DNA of 64,000 bases from JAQVEB01 sp028698105 (GCA_964293155.1 CAXYYA010000008.1:29759-93758), one strand, 5' to 3'. Positions 33,027 to 42,441 are shown, counted from the stretch's first letter. Notes: generated by a model not told the origin, from the letters alone. Numbers and translations are program-made.

Positions 33027-34830
33027 CTCTTAATCGCACAATCGTTGAATTGAAACGACTCACACGGAGATTTTCGGATTGAGTATTTTCTCTTAATCGC
33101 ACAATCGTTGAATTGAAACTAATATTATGTTGTTATATAGTTTCTTATTAAATTCTCTTAATCGCACAATCGTTGAATTGAAACCCTTGCTTTCGTCCAT
33201 TCCTTCGGCCGATTCAACAACTCTTAATCGCACAATCGTTGAATTGAAACGAAACATTAAAATCTTTTGATACTTACCCAGTTTACACTCTTAATCGCAC
33301 AATCGTTGAATTGAAACTTCCTCAACATAAAGACTTGCAAACTCCTGCATTAAACTCTTAATCGCACAATCGTTGAATTGAAACTTAGGGTTCAGTAAAG
33401 AAGAAATTGAAAGTGCCGCAGCTCTTAATCGCACAATCGTTGAATTGAAACATCTGTCTATCAGTTTCCTCAATCGGTGTAACCATCCTCTTAATCGCAC
33501 AATCGTTGAATTGAAACGTTGCTCAATAGCTGAAATAGATATGAGAACAGCACTCTTAATCGCACAATCGTTGAATTGAAACAGGTGCGGTTTCCATTCG
33601 AGTACGCATCTGCATATACTCTTAATCGCACAATCGTTGAATTGAAACAAGAACACCCCTACGTGAAAGGCGTGTGTCCCTATTTCTCTTAATCGCACAA
33701 TCGTTGAATTGAAACCTGAAAAATATCAACGGTATAACCAGCCTTGAGGCTCTTAATCGCACAATCGTTGAATTGAAACTTAGAAACAGAATTATATTGA
33801 GCCAAAAGCAAATCCTCTTAATCGCACAATCGTTGAATTGAAACTTATTATGATGTTCAAACATACGGAGATGACGGAAACTCTTAATCGCACAATCGTT
33901 GAATTGAAACCTTAATAACATCATTGAAGGCGATGATGTCATCATCGCTCTTAATCGCACAATCGTTGAATTGAAACACCGGTTCCTCGTTCATTGCATT
34001 ATTTGCCTAATCGCTCTTAATCGCACAATCGTTGAATTGAAACTTTTTAGTTTGATTAAATGACTTTTTCAGCCGCCCGCTCTTAATCGCACAATCGTTG
34101 AATTGAAACTCATATATTTTATTTCTAAATCCAGCTACGTCTTTTCTCTTAATCGCACAATCGTTGAATTGAAACCTTATTACACGTGGGTTCGCTATGC
34201 AGATACTCCCCTCTTAATCGCACAATCGTTGAATTGAAACTTGAGATATGCTGACGGCTTTTATTACCCACTTTACTCTTAATCGCACAATCGTTGAATT
34301 GAAACTTGGCTGCTGAAAATGGAGAAAGATTCTGACTTTCTCTTAATCGCACAATCGTTGAATTGAAACCTTCGCCCTGTTTGTTATCCCCATTCATCGA
34401 GAAACTCTTAATCGCACAATCGTTGAATTGAAACTTCAGGAAGGAGATCGCTGTATGACAACACTTGTTCTCTTAATCGCACAATCGTTGAATTGAAACC
34501 ACCGTATTTTGCAGGATCCCAGTCCGGAAATCGCGCTCTTAATCGCACAATCGTTGAATTGAAACATATGGGATGATATAAAGCAAAAAGTTTCAACAAA
34601 TACTCTTAATCGCACAATCGTTGAATTGAAACAAAGAAGAACGTGAAGAAAATGACTTTTACGCAACACTCTTAATCGCACAATCGTTGAATTGAAACAC
34701 GACAGCGCATTTACCGCTGCACTTGCCGAGATAGCTCTTAATCGCACAATCGTTGAATTGAAACTCGGTCGATATTTTGTTCCTGCAAAAATCTTTCGGC
34801 CTCTTAATCGCACAATCGTTGAATTTTGCG
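33027..34830 (+). CRISPR. CRISPR array, 28 repeats of 30 bases, 27 spacers
   Basis: The repeat begins CTCTTAATCGCACAATCG and ends TTGAATTGAAAC. Repeats start at 33027, 33090, 33155, 33221, 33288 and so on to 34801. Spacers are 33 to 37 bases, mostly 35-37. The first 27 repeats are identical as far as I can see; the last (34801) loses its final five bases (TTGCG for GAAAC), which marks the leader-distal end. The 3' end ATTGAAAC gives the type I-B crRNA handle, so transcription runs on the plus strand from the leader next to cas2. Confidence 0.99.
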
Positions 34831-34842
34831 ATAAATAACATC

Positions 34843-34878
34843 AAAAAAACCGATTCCCTTTTCGGAAACCGGTTTTTT
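34843..34878 (-). terminator. Terminator of hcp (may also stop CRISPR transcripts)
   Basis: AAAAAACCG and CGGTTTTTT arms with additional inner pairs around CCCTTTTC; T runs occur on both strands, so it can act bidirectionally between the array and hcp. Confidence 0.75.
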
Positions 34879-34901
34879 GAACTGTAATTTTATTTAATCT
34901 C

Positions 34902-36560
34902 TTATGCTCCGAGCAATACCTTCATATCTTCATCCACGGTGGTGATACCGGTGATTCCGAAGTTATTAACCAACACATTTACTACGTTTGGCGAAAGGAA
35001 GGCGGGAAGCGTTGGCCCAAGGTGGATATTTTTCACGCCAAGGGAAAGCAACGCCAACAACACGATAACGGCTTTTTGCTCATACCACGCAATGTTGTAG
35101 GCAATGGGCAGATCGTTCAAATCGTCCAGTCCGAAAGCATCTTTTAGCGCAAGCGCTATGCTTACCAGCGAGTAGCTGTCGTTACACTGTCCTGCGTCCA
35201 GCACGCGGGGAATTCCGTTGATGTCGCCCAGCGGCAGCTTGTTGTAACGGTATTTGGCGCAACCGGCGGTAAGGATCACGGTATCTTTCGGCAGCTTTTC
35301 GGCAAATTCGGTATAGTAATTCCTGTCGTTCAAACGTCCGTCGCAGCCACCCATCACAAAGAACTTACGGATAGCGCCCGATTTCACGGCGTCAATTACT
35401 TTATCGGCAAGCGCGATTACCTGATTGTGTGCAAATCCGCCTACAATTTCGCCCGTTTCAATTTCGGTAGGAGCGGCACATTTTTTAGCGTGATCAATCA
35501 GCGCGGAAAAATCTTTCGGCTGTCCGTCTTTGCGGTCTGCAATGTGTTTGAATCCTTCAAAACCCGATGCGCCTGTTGTGTAAACTTTATCGGAATACGT
35601 GGACGATTTTTTGGGCGGGACAATACAGTTGGTTGTGAACAGGATAACGCCGTTAAATGTTTCGAAATCCTGAACCTGACGCCACCAAGAGCTTCCGTAA
35701 TTGCCCACAAAATGGCTGTATTTCTTGAACGCAGGGTAATAGTTCGCGGGAAGCATTTCGCTGTGTGTGTAAACATCCACACCCGTGCCTTCGGTTTGTT
35801 TCAGCAATTCTTCCATATCTTTCATATCGTGGCCGCTGATAAGGATTCCCGGGTTGTTTCGCACGCCAAGGTTTACTTTCGTGATCTCAGGATTTCCGTA
35901 GCTCGAAGTGTTTGCTTTGTCCAAAAGAGCCATTACCTGCACGCCGTGTTTTCCGGTTTCAACTACCAATTCGGTTAGTTCGTCGGCCGAAAGCGAATCG
36001 TCGGTTGTGGCAACCAATGCACGTTGCATAAAGGCGTAAATTTCATTTTCTTCGTAACCCAGGTTGAAAGCGTGTTCGGCATAAGCAGCCATCCCTTTCA
36101 GACCGTAGATGGTCAGTTCGCGCAGTGAGCGAACGTCTTCGTTTTCCGATGCTAAAACTCCCACTTCTAATGCTTTGTCAGCCATTTCAGCTTCCGTTTC
36201 CCCGGTCCAGAAAGCGCCGTCGAATGTGATTCCTTCTACACTTCCACCGGCCGAAATTAATCTTTCTTTGGCGGCATTGCGCATTTCGTAAGCTAATAAA
36301 ATGCGGGTAATGAAGCGGCTTTTATCGAAGTTGGCGTTCGTGATCGTCATAAACAAACTGTCGGTGACGAATTTATTGATCTGCGGTATTTCGATTCCCA
36401 ACGCTCTCAAACGAACCGTGTAGTGCGAAATTCCTTTACACAAGTGCATCAGTAAGTCTTGCAGATTGGCTACATCGGCAGTTTTTCCGCATACGCCTTT
36501 AATAGTACAGCCGGTGTTTTTGGCTGTTTCCTGACATTGGTAACAAAACATTTTATCCAT
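34902..36560 (-). CDS. hcp: Hybrid cluster protein (hydroxylamine reductase)
   Basis: A 552-residue iron-sulfur protein that acts in nitrosative stress, as hydroxylamine or NO reductase and as an S-nitrosylase in some bacteria. The N-terminal cluster ligands are Cys6, Cys9, Cys18 and Cys24 (MFCYQCQETAKNTGC, then VCGK). Hybrid-cluster ligands lie in MGGCDG, LTAGCAKYRY, LDAGQCNDS and AWYEQKAV. All are intact. The promoter has the same operator as the cupin operon, and a Crp/Fnr gene is divergent. This is the layout of HcpR-hcp loci known in Porphyromonas and other anaerobes. Confidence 0.96.
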   Translation of the reverse strand: MDKMFCYQCQETAKNTGCTIKGVCGKTADVANLQDLLMHLCKGISHYTVRLRALGIEIPQINKFVTDSLFMTITNANFDKSRFITRILLAYEMRNAAKERLISAGGSVEGITFDGAFWTGETEAEMADKALEVGVLASENEDVRSLRELTIYGLKGMAAYAEHAFNLGYEENEIYAFMQRALVATTDDSLSADELTELVVETGKHGVQVMALLDKANTSSYGNPEITKVNLGVRNNPGILISGHDMKDMEELLKQTEGTGVDVYTHSEMLPANYYPAFKKYSHFVGNYGSSWWRQVQDFETFNGVILFTTNCIVPPKKSSTYSDKVYTTGASGFEGFKHIADRKDGQPKDFSALIDHAKKCAAPTEIETGEIVGGFAHNQVIALADKVIDAVKSGAIRKFFVMGGCDGRLNDRNYYTEFAEKLPKDTVILTAGCAKYRYNKLPLGDINGIPRVLDAGQCNDSYSLVSIALALKDAFGLDDLNDLPIAYNIAWYEQKAVIVLLALLSLGVKNIHLGPTLPAFLSPNVVNVLVNNFGITGITTVDEDMKVLLGA

Positions 36561-36596
36561 TTTCTTTCTTTTAGGTTGTTATTTCTTATTTTGATG

Positions 36597-36641
36597 CAAA
36601 GGTAGCGGCCGCGATTTTCAAAAGTTGTAACCGAAGTTACA
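36597..36641 (-). promoter_or_regulatory. Promoter and Crp/Fnr-type operator of hcp
   Basis: On the minus strand TGTAAC-N4-GTTACA (36626-36641) is followed after 21 bases by TACCTTTG (36597-36604). No good TTTG element sits at normal spacing, as expected for an activator-dependent promoter. The operator lies between hcp and the divergent Crp/Fnr gene and may serve both. Confidence 0.75.
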
Positions 36642-36682
36642 TCCGATGGAATTTTACTGAAATTTTATTGTATTTTTACATC

Positions 36683-37363
36683 ATGAAAGAAAAGGATTGG
36701 AGAAAATACCCGGTTGAAACGTGTCCATTGTTCCGGGATATGGATAAAGAAACGGTGATAAGCATAATAGAAAGAGCCAATTACGAGACAAAAACGGTGA
36801 AGAAAGGCGATTTCGTTGCGCGGCAGGGCGAAACCATCCGTTTTTTGAATATCATCGTTGATGGCTTGGTGCGAACCGAAATGGTTACCAAAGAAGGTAA
36901 TCTGCTGGAGATTGAATTCATTGAACCTGTGCGCCCGTTGGCACCGGCGTTTGTTTTTGCCGAGAAAAACCGGTTTCCTGTTGATGTTATCGCGCTGGAA
37001 GAAAGTACGTTCATTGTTATTCCCAAAGCCGACTGGATGCTGGAGATGATGGCAAATGAGAAATTATTCGATAATTTCATGAAGGTGAATTCCAACATGA
37101 TGGTTTTTCTCTCCGGCAAGGTACAACTCTTGTCCATAAAGAGCCTCAAAGCAAAACTCGGCTTGTACATCCTCGAGAACACCACGCCCACCGAAAACAG
37201 TTTCTATCTGAAACGTACGCAAACGCAACTGGCGGAATATTTCGGCGTGCAACGCCCTTCGCTGGCGCGAACCATTGCCGAAATGATTGATGAGGACATC
37301 ATCTCGTTATACAAGCGCGATTTAACCGTGCTGAACCGAAAAAAACTGGAACAGTGCGTGTAA
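36683..37363 (+). CDS. Crp/Fnr-family transcriptional regulator (HcpR-like)
   Basis: A 226-residue regulator from the ATG at 36683 (an in-frame ATG five codons upstream is less likely). The N-terminal cyclic-nucleotide-like beta-roll (KKGDFVARQGETIRFLNIIV) is followed by a long dimer helix and a C-terminal winged helix with recognition segment LAEYFGVQRPSLARTIAEM. There is no N-terminal cluster of four Cys, so it is not an Fnr with a 4Fe-4S cluster. Divergent placement beside hcp and the shared palindrome suggest control of hcp, the cupin operon and perhaps itself; HcpR in Porphyromonas does this in response to NO. Confidence 0.87.
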   Translation: MKEKDWRKYPVETCPLFRDMDKETVISIIERANYETKTVKKGDFVARQGETIRFLNIIVDGLVRTEMVTKEGNLLEIEFIEPVRPLAPAFVFAEKNRFPVDVIALEESTFIVIPKADWMLEMMANEKLFDNFMKVNSNMMVFLSGKVQLLSIKSLKAKLGLYILENTTPTENSFYLKRTQTQLAEYFGVQRPSLARTIAEMIDEDIISLYKRDLTVLNRKKLEQCV

Positions 37364-37453
37364 AAGAAGATTAGCGGACAAAAAATGTTTTTTATCAGAA
37401 AAATATGTTTAATTTTGCAAGACAACATTCATCGTTTATTTAAATCATTCGTC

Positions 37454-38815
37454 ATGAGTAATCAATTAACAAGAAGAAAGTTTATTAAAACAGCAGCCGT
37501 AGGCGCTGCCGGAGCAGTTGTTTTTCCGCAGTTCCTGGCCTCGTGCACGCAAAACAAAAAAGCGGCAGGTGCCGCGAAAGAAGATGACGGTATCATCCGT
37601 TTGGGATTTATCGGTTTAGGACAACAGGCGATGTATTTGCTGAATGGCTACCTTACCATTCCCGGTGTAAAGGTAGTTGCCGGAAGTGACGTTTATGGCA
37701 TCAAAAGAGAACGTTTCATCAAACGGGTGAACGATTATTATGCCAAACAACAAGCCGAGGCAACCGACACGGAGAAAAAGGATGAAGCCGCAGTGGAAAC
37801 GTATGAGAATTACAAAGACCTGCTGGCCCGCGACGACATTGACGCCGTTGTGATTGCCACTCCCGACCATTGGCACGCATTCATTGCCATTGCCGCATGC
37901 AATGCAAAGAAAAACGTGTATCTTGAGAAACCGCTGACTTTCACCATCAAAGAAGGCCAGGCGTTGGTTAAAGCCGTTCGCGATAACGGCGTGATTTTGG
38001 GCGTTGGAAGCCAACAACGTTCCGACCCGAATTTCCAGCATGCCGTGAAAATGGTTCAGGAAGGAAAGATCGGTAAACTTGAACGGATCAACGCTTACGT
38101 GGGAGGCCCTCCGAAACCGTACGATCTGCCCGAAGAACCGGTTCCTGCCGACCTGAACTGGACGTTGTGGTTAGGCCCGTCGGAATTCGTGCACTACAAC
38201 GCACAGTTGGATCCACCCATCACGCTCGATCCGGAACAAAACGAACAATTCTGGGGCGCATGGCGCTGGTATAAAGAACTGGGCGGCGGCTTCACCACCG
38301 ACTGGGGAGCTCACATGTTCGACATTGCCCAGTGGGGAATGCAAATGGATAACAGCGGCCCGGTTGAAATTATCCCTGCGGGATATAAAGACACCAAGTT
38401 CCTGACCTACAAATACGCCAGCGGCGTGGTGATGACGGAAGAACCGTTTAACGAAAAAATGACCAAAGGTGTGAAATTCTGGGGCGATAAGGGATGGATC
38501 GAGGTTTCGAGAGAACATTTCCTTGCTTCGGACGACAGCCTGTTGCCGCCCAAAGTGGAAGCCACCGAAGGTGCTTACGAGACCAAAATTCCGCATCTGG
38601 AAAACTTTATCGCATCGGTGAAATCCAAAACCGATCCGGTTGTTCCGGTGGAAGTGGGGCACCATTCCTGCACGGTATGTACGCTGGGAAATATCGCTTA
38701 CGATCTGGGCCGTCCCATCAAGTGGAATCCTGATACGCAAACCTTCGTGGACGATCCCGATGCCGAAGAGAACAGGTTATACAACAAAACCTATACCGAC
38801 GGTTACAGCATTTGA
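37454..38815 (+). CDS. Tat-exported Gfo/Idh/MocA family oxidoreductase (paralogue 1)
   Basis: A 453-residue NAD(P)-dependent oxidoreductase. A Tat signal (RRKFIKTAAVGAAGAVVFPQ) is followed by the Rossmann motif RLGFIGLGQQ, the substrate motif ATPDHWHAFIAI, YLEKPLTFTIKEG (catalytic Lys) and HHSCTVCTLGNIAYDLGRPI. It probably acts on a sugar derivative, possibly in the periplasm with bound cofactor. I start at 37454 because the Tat motif begins there; the frame is open from 37385. A TAATTTTG box at 37410-37417 is a likely -7 element. A strong terminator follows the gene. Confidence 0.92.
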   Translation: MSNQLTRRKFIKTAAVGAAGAVVFPQFLASCTQNKKAAGAAKEDDGIIRLGFIGLGQQAMYLLNGYLTIPGVKVVAGSDVYGIKRERFIKRVNDYYAKQQAEATDTEKKDEAAVETYENYKDLLARDDIDAVVIATPDHWHAFIAIAACNAKKNVYLEKPLTFTIKEGQALVKAVRDNGVILGVGSQQRSDPNFQHAVKMVQEGKIGKLERINAYVGGPPKPYDLPEEPVPADLNWTLWLGPSEFVHYNAQLDPPITLDPEQNEQFWGAWRWYKELGGGFTTDWGAHMFDIAQWGMQMDNSGPVEIIPAGYKDTKFLTYKYASGVVMTEEPFNEKMTKGVKFWGDKGWIEVSREHFLASDDSLLPPKVEATEGAYETKIPHLENFIASVKSKTDPVVPVEVGHHSCTVCTLGNIAYDLGRPIKWNPDTQTFVDDPDAEENRLYNKTYTDGYSI

Positions 38816-38837
38816 TCGGATACAAAACTCATATCGT

Positions 38838-38866
38838 AAAAAGCTGCCTCACGGGCAGCTTTTTTT
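38838..38866 (+). terminator. Terminator after Gfo/Idh/MocA paralogue 1
   Basis: AGCTGCC and GGCAGCT form a seven-pair stem with a five-base loop, flanked by A and T runs. Confidence 0.9.
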
Positions 38867-38916
38867 ATGCTCGATTTTATTTCCTGACTCAGGCGTATAA
38901 AATATAATTCACTTTG

Positions 38917-38949
38917 TTTGTTTATTATTGTAAAAATGAATTATATTTG
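38917..38949 (+). promoter_or_regulatory. Promoter of Gfo/Idh/MocA paralogue 2
   Basis: TTTG at 38917-38920 and TATATTTG at 38942-38949, 21 bases apart, match the Bacteroidota consensus. About 130 bases of leader would precede the start codon. Confidence 0.7.
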
Positions 38950-39082
38950 TACGTCGAACGTATATTAATTTAATGGTTCTCTGCACTGAGCGCCCATAAA
39001 CTATCGCGTTGTCCGCATCGGCAACGTTACTAAAAACACCTGACACCTGACTGATAATCATCTTAATTTATATCTGTAAATC

Positions 39083-40411
39083 ATGAATAATCAACTATCA
39101 AGAAGAAAATTTATTAAAACGGCGGCCGTAGGAGCAGCTGGTGTTGCGGTTCTCCCCCAGTTTTTTGCTTCGTGCAAACAAAACAAAAAAGCGGAAGAAA
39201 CTAAAAAGCCCGATGACGGCATTGTGCGTTTGGGTTTTATTGGTTTGGGACAACAAGGTATTGGGTTATTAGGCGCGTTCCTCTCGATCGAGGGCGTGGA
39301 AGTCTTGGCCGGGAGTGATGTGTATGGTGTAAAGCGACAGCGTTTTGAGAAACGGGTGAACGATCATTATGCGCAACAACAGAAAACGGCGACGGTGCAA
39401 ACGTACGAAAATTACAAAGACCTGCTCGCGCGCGATGATATTGACTCCGTGGTTATTGCCACGCCCGACCATTGGCATGCTTTTGTTGCCATTGACGCCT
39501 GCAAGGCAAAGAAAAACATTTACCTGGAAAAGCCGCTGACGTTTACCATCAAAGAAGGACAGGCATTGGTGAAAGCGGTTCGCGATAACGGAGTTATTTT
39601 GGGCGTCGGCAGTCAGCAACGATCCGATCCGAATTTCCAGCATGCCGTGAAAATGGTTCAGGAAGGACGTATCGGCAAGGTTGACCGTGTTAACGCGTAC
39701 GTTGGGCCGGGGCCGCATCCGTACGATCTGCCCGAGGAGCCGGTTCCGTCTGATTTGAACTGGAAAATGTGGTTAGGCCCGCTGGAGTATTTTCATTACA
39801 ATTCCAGACTCAATCCGCCCATCTCACTCGATCCCGAGCAAAACGAGACGTATTGGGCCGAATGGCGTTATAACAAAGGATTAGGCGGTGGATTTACCAC
39901 TGATTGGGGCGCACATAATTTCGATATTGCTCAATGGGGACTCGGGATGGACAAAAACGGTCCGGTGGAAATAATTCCGGCAGGTTATGGAGATACCCAG
40001 TTTCTCACGTTTAAATACAAGAACGGAGCGGTGATTACCAACGAGCCGTTTGATGAGCAAAAAACGTTAGGGATAAAATTCTGGGGTGATAAAGGCTGGA
40101 TCGAAGTCTCAAGACAATTTTACCATGCTTCGGACGAAAGTTTGATGCCACCGAAAGCCGAAGCGCAGGAAGGACGATACGAAACGCGGGTGCCGCATAA
40201 TCAGAACTTTATTGATGCCGTAAAAGCGAAAAAAGACCCAATCGTTCCGGTGGAAATCGGGCACAGTACCTGCACCACTTGCAATCTGGGGAATATCGCA
40301 ATTAATCTGAAACGACCGATAAAATGGGATCCTGCGACACAGACCCTCGTTGATGATCCCGAAGCGACAAAATACCTCACAAAAGTATATAGTGAAGGTT
40401 TTTCTATCTGA
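39083..40411 (+). CDS. Tat-exported Gfo/Idh/MocA family oxidoreductase (paralogue 2)
   Basis: A 442-residue paralogue of the preceding gene with the same Tat motif (RRKFIKTAAVGAAG), Rossmann segment (RLGFIGLGQQG), ATPDHWHAFVAI and YLEKPLTFTIKEG. Long stretches are identical at DNA level, so this is a fairly recent tandem duplication. It has its own promoter and terminator, so the two copies can be regulated separately. Differences cluster after position 60 and around the substrate loop (LGPLEYFHYNSRLNPPISL), which may give different specificity. Confidence 0.92.
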   Translation: MNNQLSRRKFIKTAAVGAAGVAVLPQFFASCKQNKKAEETKKPDDGIVRLGFIGLGQQGIGLLGAFLSIEGVEVLAGSDVYGVKRQRFEKRVNDHYAQQQKTATVQTYENYKDLLARDDIDSVVIATPDHWHAFVAIDACKAKKNIYLEKPLTFTIKEGQALVKAVRDNGVILGVGSQQRSDPNFQHAVKMVQEGRIGKVDRVNAYVGPGPHPYDLPEEPVPSDLNWKMWLGPLEYFHYNSRLNPPISLDPEQNETYWAEWRYNKGLGGGFTTDWGAHNFDIAQWGLGMDKNGPVEIIPAGYGDTQFLTFKYKNGAVITNEPFDEQKTLGIKFWGDKGWIEVSRQFYHASDESLMPPKAEAQEGRYETRVPHNQNFIDAVKAKKDPIVPVEIGHSTCTTCNLGNIAINLKRPIKWDPATQTLVDDPEATKYLTKVYSEGFSI

Positions 40412-40430
40412 TAATATGGGGATAGTCAAT

Positions 40431-40459
40431 AAAAAAGCTGCCAACCGGCAGCTTTTTTT
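40431..40459. terminator. Bidirectional terminator between paralogue 2 and aspS
   Basis: GCTGCC-AACC-GGCAGC with A-rich left and T-rich right flanks can terminate the convergent transcripts from both sides. Confidence 0.9.
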
Positions 40460-40464
40460 GTTTG

Positions 40465-42222
40465 TTATTTCCGTGGTTGCGGCGCAAGCAAAATTCCCAA
40501 CTCATCCAACTGTTCCTGTTCCACGCGTGCCGGTGCATCAATCATCACATCGCGGCCGGCGTTGTTTTTCGGGAAGGCGATGCAATCGCGAATGCTGTCC
40601 AGGCCTGCAAAAATGGACACAAACCTGTCGAGGCCGAAGGCGATTCCTCCGTGTGGAGGCGCGCCGTACTGAAAAGCGTTCATCAGGAAACCGAATTGTT
40701 CCTGCGCGCGCTCTTCGGTGAAACCGAGTACCGAGAACATTTTCTTCTGCAAATCGCTGTTGTGGATACGAATGGATCCGCCGCCTATTTCCACTCCATT
40801 GATCACCAGGTCATAAGCGTTTGCGCGTACGGCAGCGGGATCGGAATCGAGTAGGGGAATATCTTCGGGTTTAGGTGACGTGAACGGGTGATGTTTTGCG
40901 AAAAACCGGTTCAGTTCTTCGTCTTTTTCCAGCAACGGGAAATCTACCACCCACAGGCATTTGTAGTTGTTTTTATCGCGCAACTCAAGGCGTGAGCCCA
41001 TTTCGAGGCGCAATTCCGAGAGTTGTTTCTGCGTTTTTTCGGTTTCTCCTGCGAGCACCAGCATCAAATCGCCGGGTTTTGCGCCAAAACGCTCCGCCCA
41101 CTGTCTGAGGTCTTCTTCGGAGTAGAATTTATCCACCGACGATTTCAATGAACCATCTTCGTTGTAACGCACATAAATCAACCCTTTTGCGCCGATTTGC
41201 GGACGTTTCACAAAATCCGTGAGTTCGTCCAGTTGTTTGCGGGTGTAGGATGCACAGCCTTCGGCGCAAATTCCGCCGACGTATCCGGCGGAATCGAAAA
41301 CCACGAAATCGTGCCCTTCGGTCAAATCTTTCAGTTCCACGAATTTCATACCGAAACGGATATCGGGTTTGTCCGAGCCGTAGTTTTTCATCGCGTCTGC
41401 ATAGCTCATGCGCGGGAAATCGGGTAAATCGATGCCTATTACGGTTTTGAAAAGATGTTTAGTCAACCCTTCGAAGGTATTTAGTACATCGTCTTGTTGC
41501 ACGAACGACATTTCGCAGTCTATTTGCGTAAATTCCGGCTGGCGGTCGGCGCGCAAATCTTCATCGCGAAAGCATTTCACGATCTGGAAATAGCGGTCGA
41601 ATCCCGAAACCATCAGCAACTGCTTAAACAATTGCGGCGATTGCGGTAGCGCGTAAAACTCGCCCTGATTCATGCGCGAAGGAACAATAAAATCGCGCGC
41701 GCCTTCAGGCGTAGAACCGATCAGCACGGGTGTTTCCACTTCCAGAAATCCCCTTTCGTCAAGGTAACGGCGCGTCTCAAACGCCATCTTGTGGCGAAGT
41801 TCCAGGTTTTTACGCACCACATTGCGACGCAAATCCAGGTAACGGTATTTCATGCGGATATCATCGCCGCCATCGGTATCGGTTTCAATGGTGAACGGCG
41901 GTGTTTTCGCCTGATTCAACACCTTCAATTGTGAAACAATGATCTCGATTTCTCCGGTGGGAATATTGGGATTCTTGCTGGAGCGTTCGGCCACTTTTCC
42001 TGTGATTTGCACCACAAATTCGCGGCCGAGTTTGTTGGCTTGTTCAAACAGATCGTGATCCACTTCCTGATTGAAGGATAATTGTGTTATGCCGTAGCGG
42101 TCGCGAAGATCAATAAACGTCATGCCGCCCATTTTCCTCACGCGTGCCACCCATCCGGCTAAGGTTACTTCGTTGTTTACATCGGCTAACCGTAGTTCGC
42201 CGCAAGTTTTGCTTCTGTACAT
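40465..42222 (-). CDS. aspS: Aspartyl-tRNA synthetase
   Basis: A 585-residue bacterial-type class II synthetase. The N-terminal OB-fold anticodon domain (VTLAGWVARVRKMGGMTFID) is followed by catalytic motif 2 (FRDEDLRADRQPEFTQIDCE), the bacterial GAD insertion and motif 3 (GGIAFGLDRFVSIFAG). Length and motifs are those of the family. It charges tRNA-Asp. The next gene region upstream holds tRNA-Pro and its remnants. Confidence 0.97.
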   Translation of the reverse strand: MYRSKTCGELRLADVNNEVTLAGWVARVRKMGGMTFIDLRDRYGITQLSFNQEVDHDLFEQANKLGREFVVQITGKVAERSSKNPNIPTGEIEIIVSQLKVLNQAKTPPFTIETDTDGGDDIRMKYRYLDLRRNVVRKNLELRHKMAFETRRYLDERGFLEVETPVLIGSTPEGARDFIVPSRMNQGEFYALPQSPQLFKQLLMVSGFDRYFQIVKCFRDEDLRADRQPEFTQIDCEMSFVQQDDVLNTFEGLTKHLFKTVIGIDLPDFPRMSYADAMKNYGSDKPDIRFGMKFVELKDLTEGHDFVVFDSAGYVGGICAEGCASYTRKQLDELTDFVKRPQIGAKGLIYVRYNEDGSLKSSVDKFYSEEDLRQWAERFGAKPGDLMLVLAGETEKTQKQLSELRLEMGSRLELRDKNNYKCLWVVDFPLLEKDEELNRFFAKHHPFTSPKPEDIPLLDSDPAAVRANAYDLVINGVEIGGGSIRIHNSDLQKKMFSVLGFTEERAQEQFGFLMNAFQYGAPPHGGIAFGLDRFVSIFAGLDSIRDCIAFPKNNAGRDVMIDAPARVEQEQLDELGILLAPQPRK

Positions 42223-42316
42223 AATAACTGTTAATTACCTGAATTTTTTTTACCGAGTGCAAATTTACAAATTTCCTGTGTTAATTGTACAGTTCCGTAA
42301 AAAAAGCTGAAAAGTT

Positions 42317-42346
42317 TTGACTTCTCGAACATTCGTTGTATTTTTG
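42317..42346 (+). promoter_or_regulatory. Promoter before the tRNA-Pro remnant and tRNA-Pro(TGG)
   Basis: TTG at 42317-42319 and TATTTTTG at 42339-42346, 19 bases apart, match the Bacteroidota consensus. It is the only clear promoter before the two tRNA units and probably drives the intact tRNA-Pro through the remnant. Confidence 0.65.
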
Positions 42347-42368
42347 CACCCACATTTTGAAGACGATT

Positions 42369-42441
42369 CGGGATGTAGCACAGTCCGGTTAGTGAATCCC
42401 GTTTGAGACGGGAGGGTCTTGAGTTAGAAATGTGAGGTATG
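42369..42441 (+). pseudogene. tRNA-Pro remnant with ruined T arm
   Basis: The 5' half is tRNA-like: acceptor arm CGGGATG, D arm with CAGTCCGGTTAG, and an anticodon stem TCCCG / CGGGA with loop TTTGAGA, whose anticodon would be TGA instead of TGG. The T arm does not pair and the 3' acceptor strand is absent. It closely resembles the two intact tRNA-Pro genes over the first half. Confidence 0.8.

Noticed and set aside
33291..34844. Several minus-strand open frames across the CRISPR array, rich in FNSTIVRLR and QFNDCAIK repeats.
   Set aside because: They are translations of the 30-base repeat plus spacers in successive frames and have no independent gene features.
34765..35520. The last spacer shares 14 bases (AAAAATCTTTCGGC) with the hcp gene at 35507-35520, suggesting self-targeting.
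   Set aside because: Only 14 of 36 spacer bases match and the rest is unrelated, so this is most likely chance.
38949..38961. TACGTCGAACGTA before the second oxidoreductase gene considered as an operator.
   Set aside because: The palindrome is short and imperfect, and no second copy was noticed at the paralogue's promoter.
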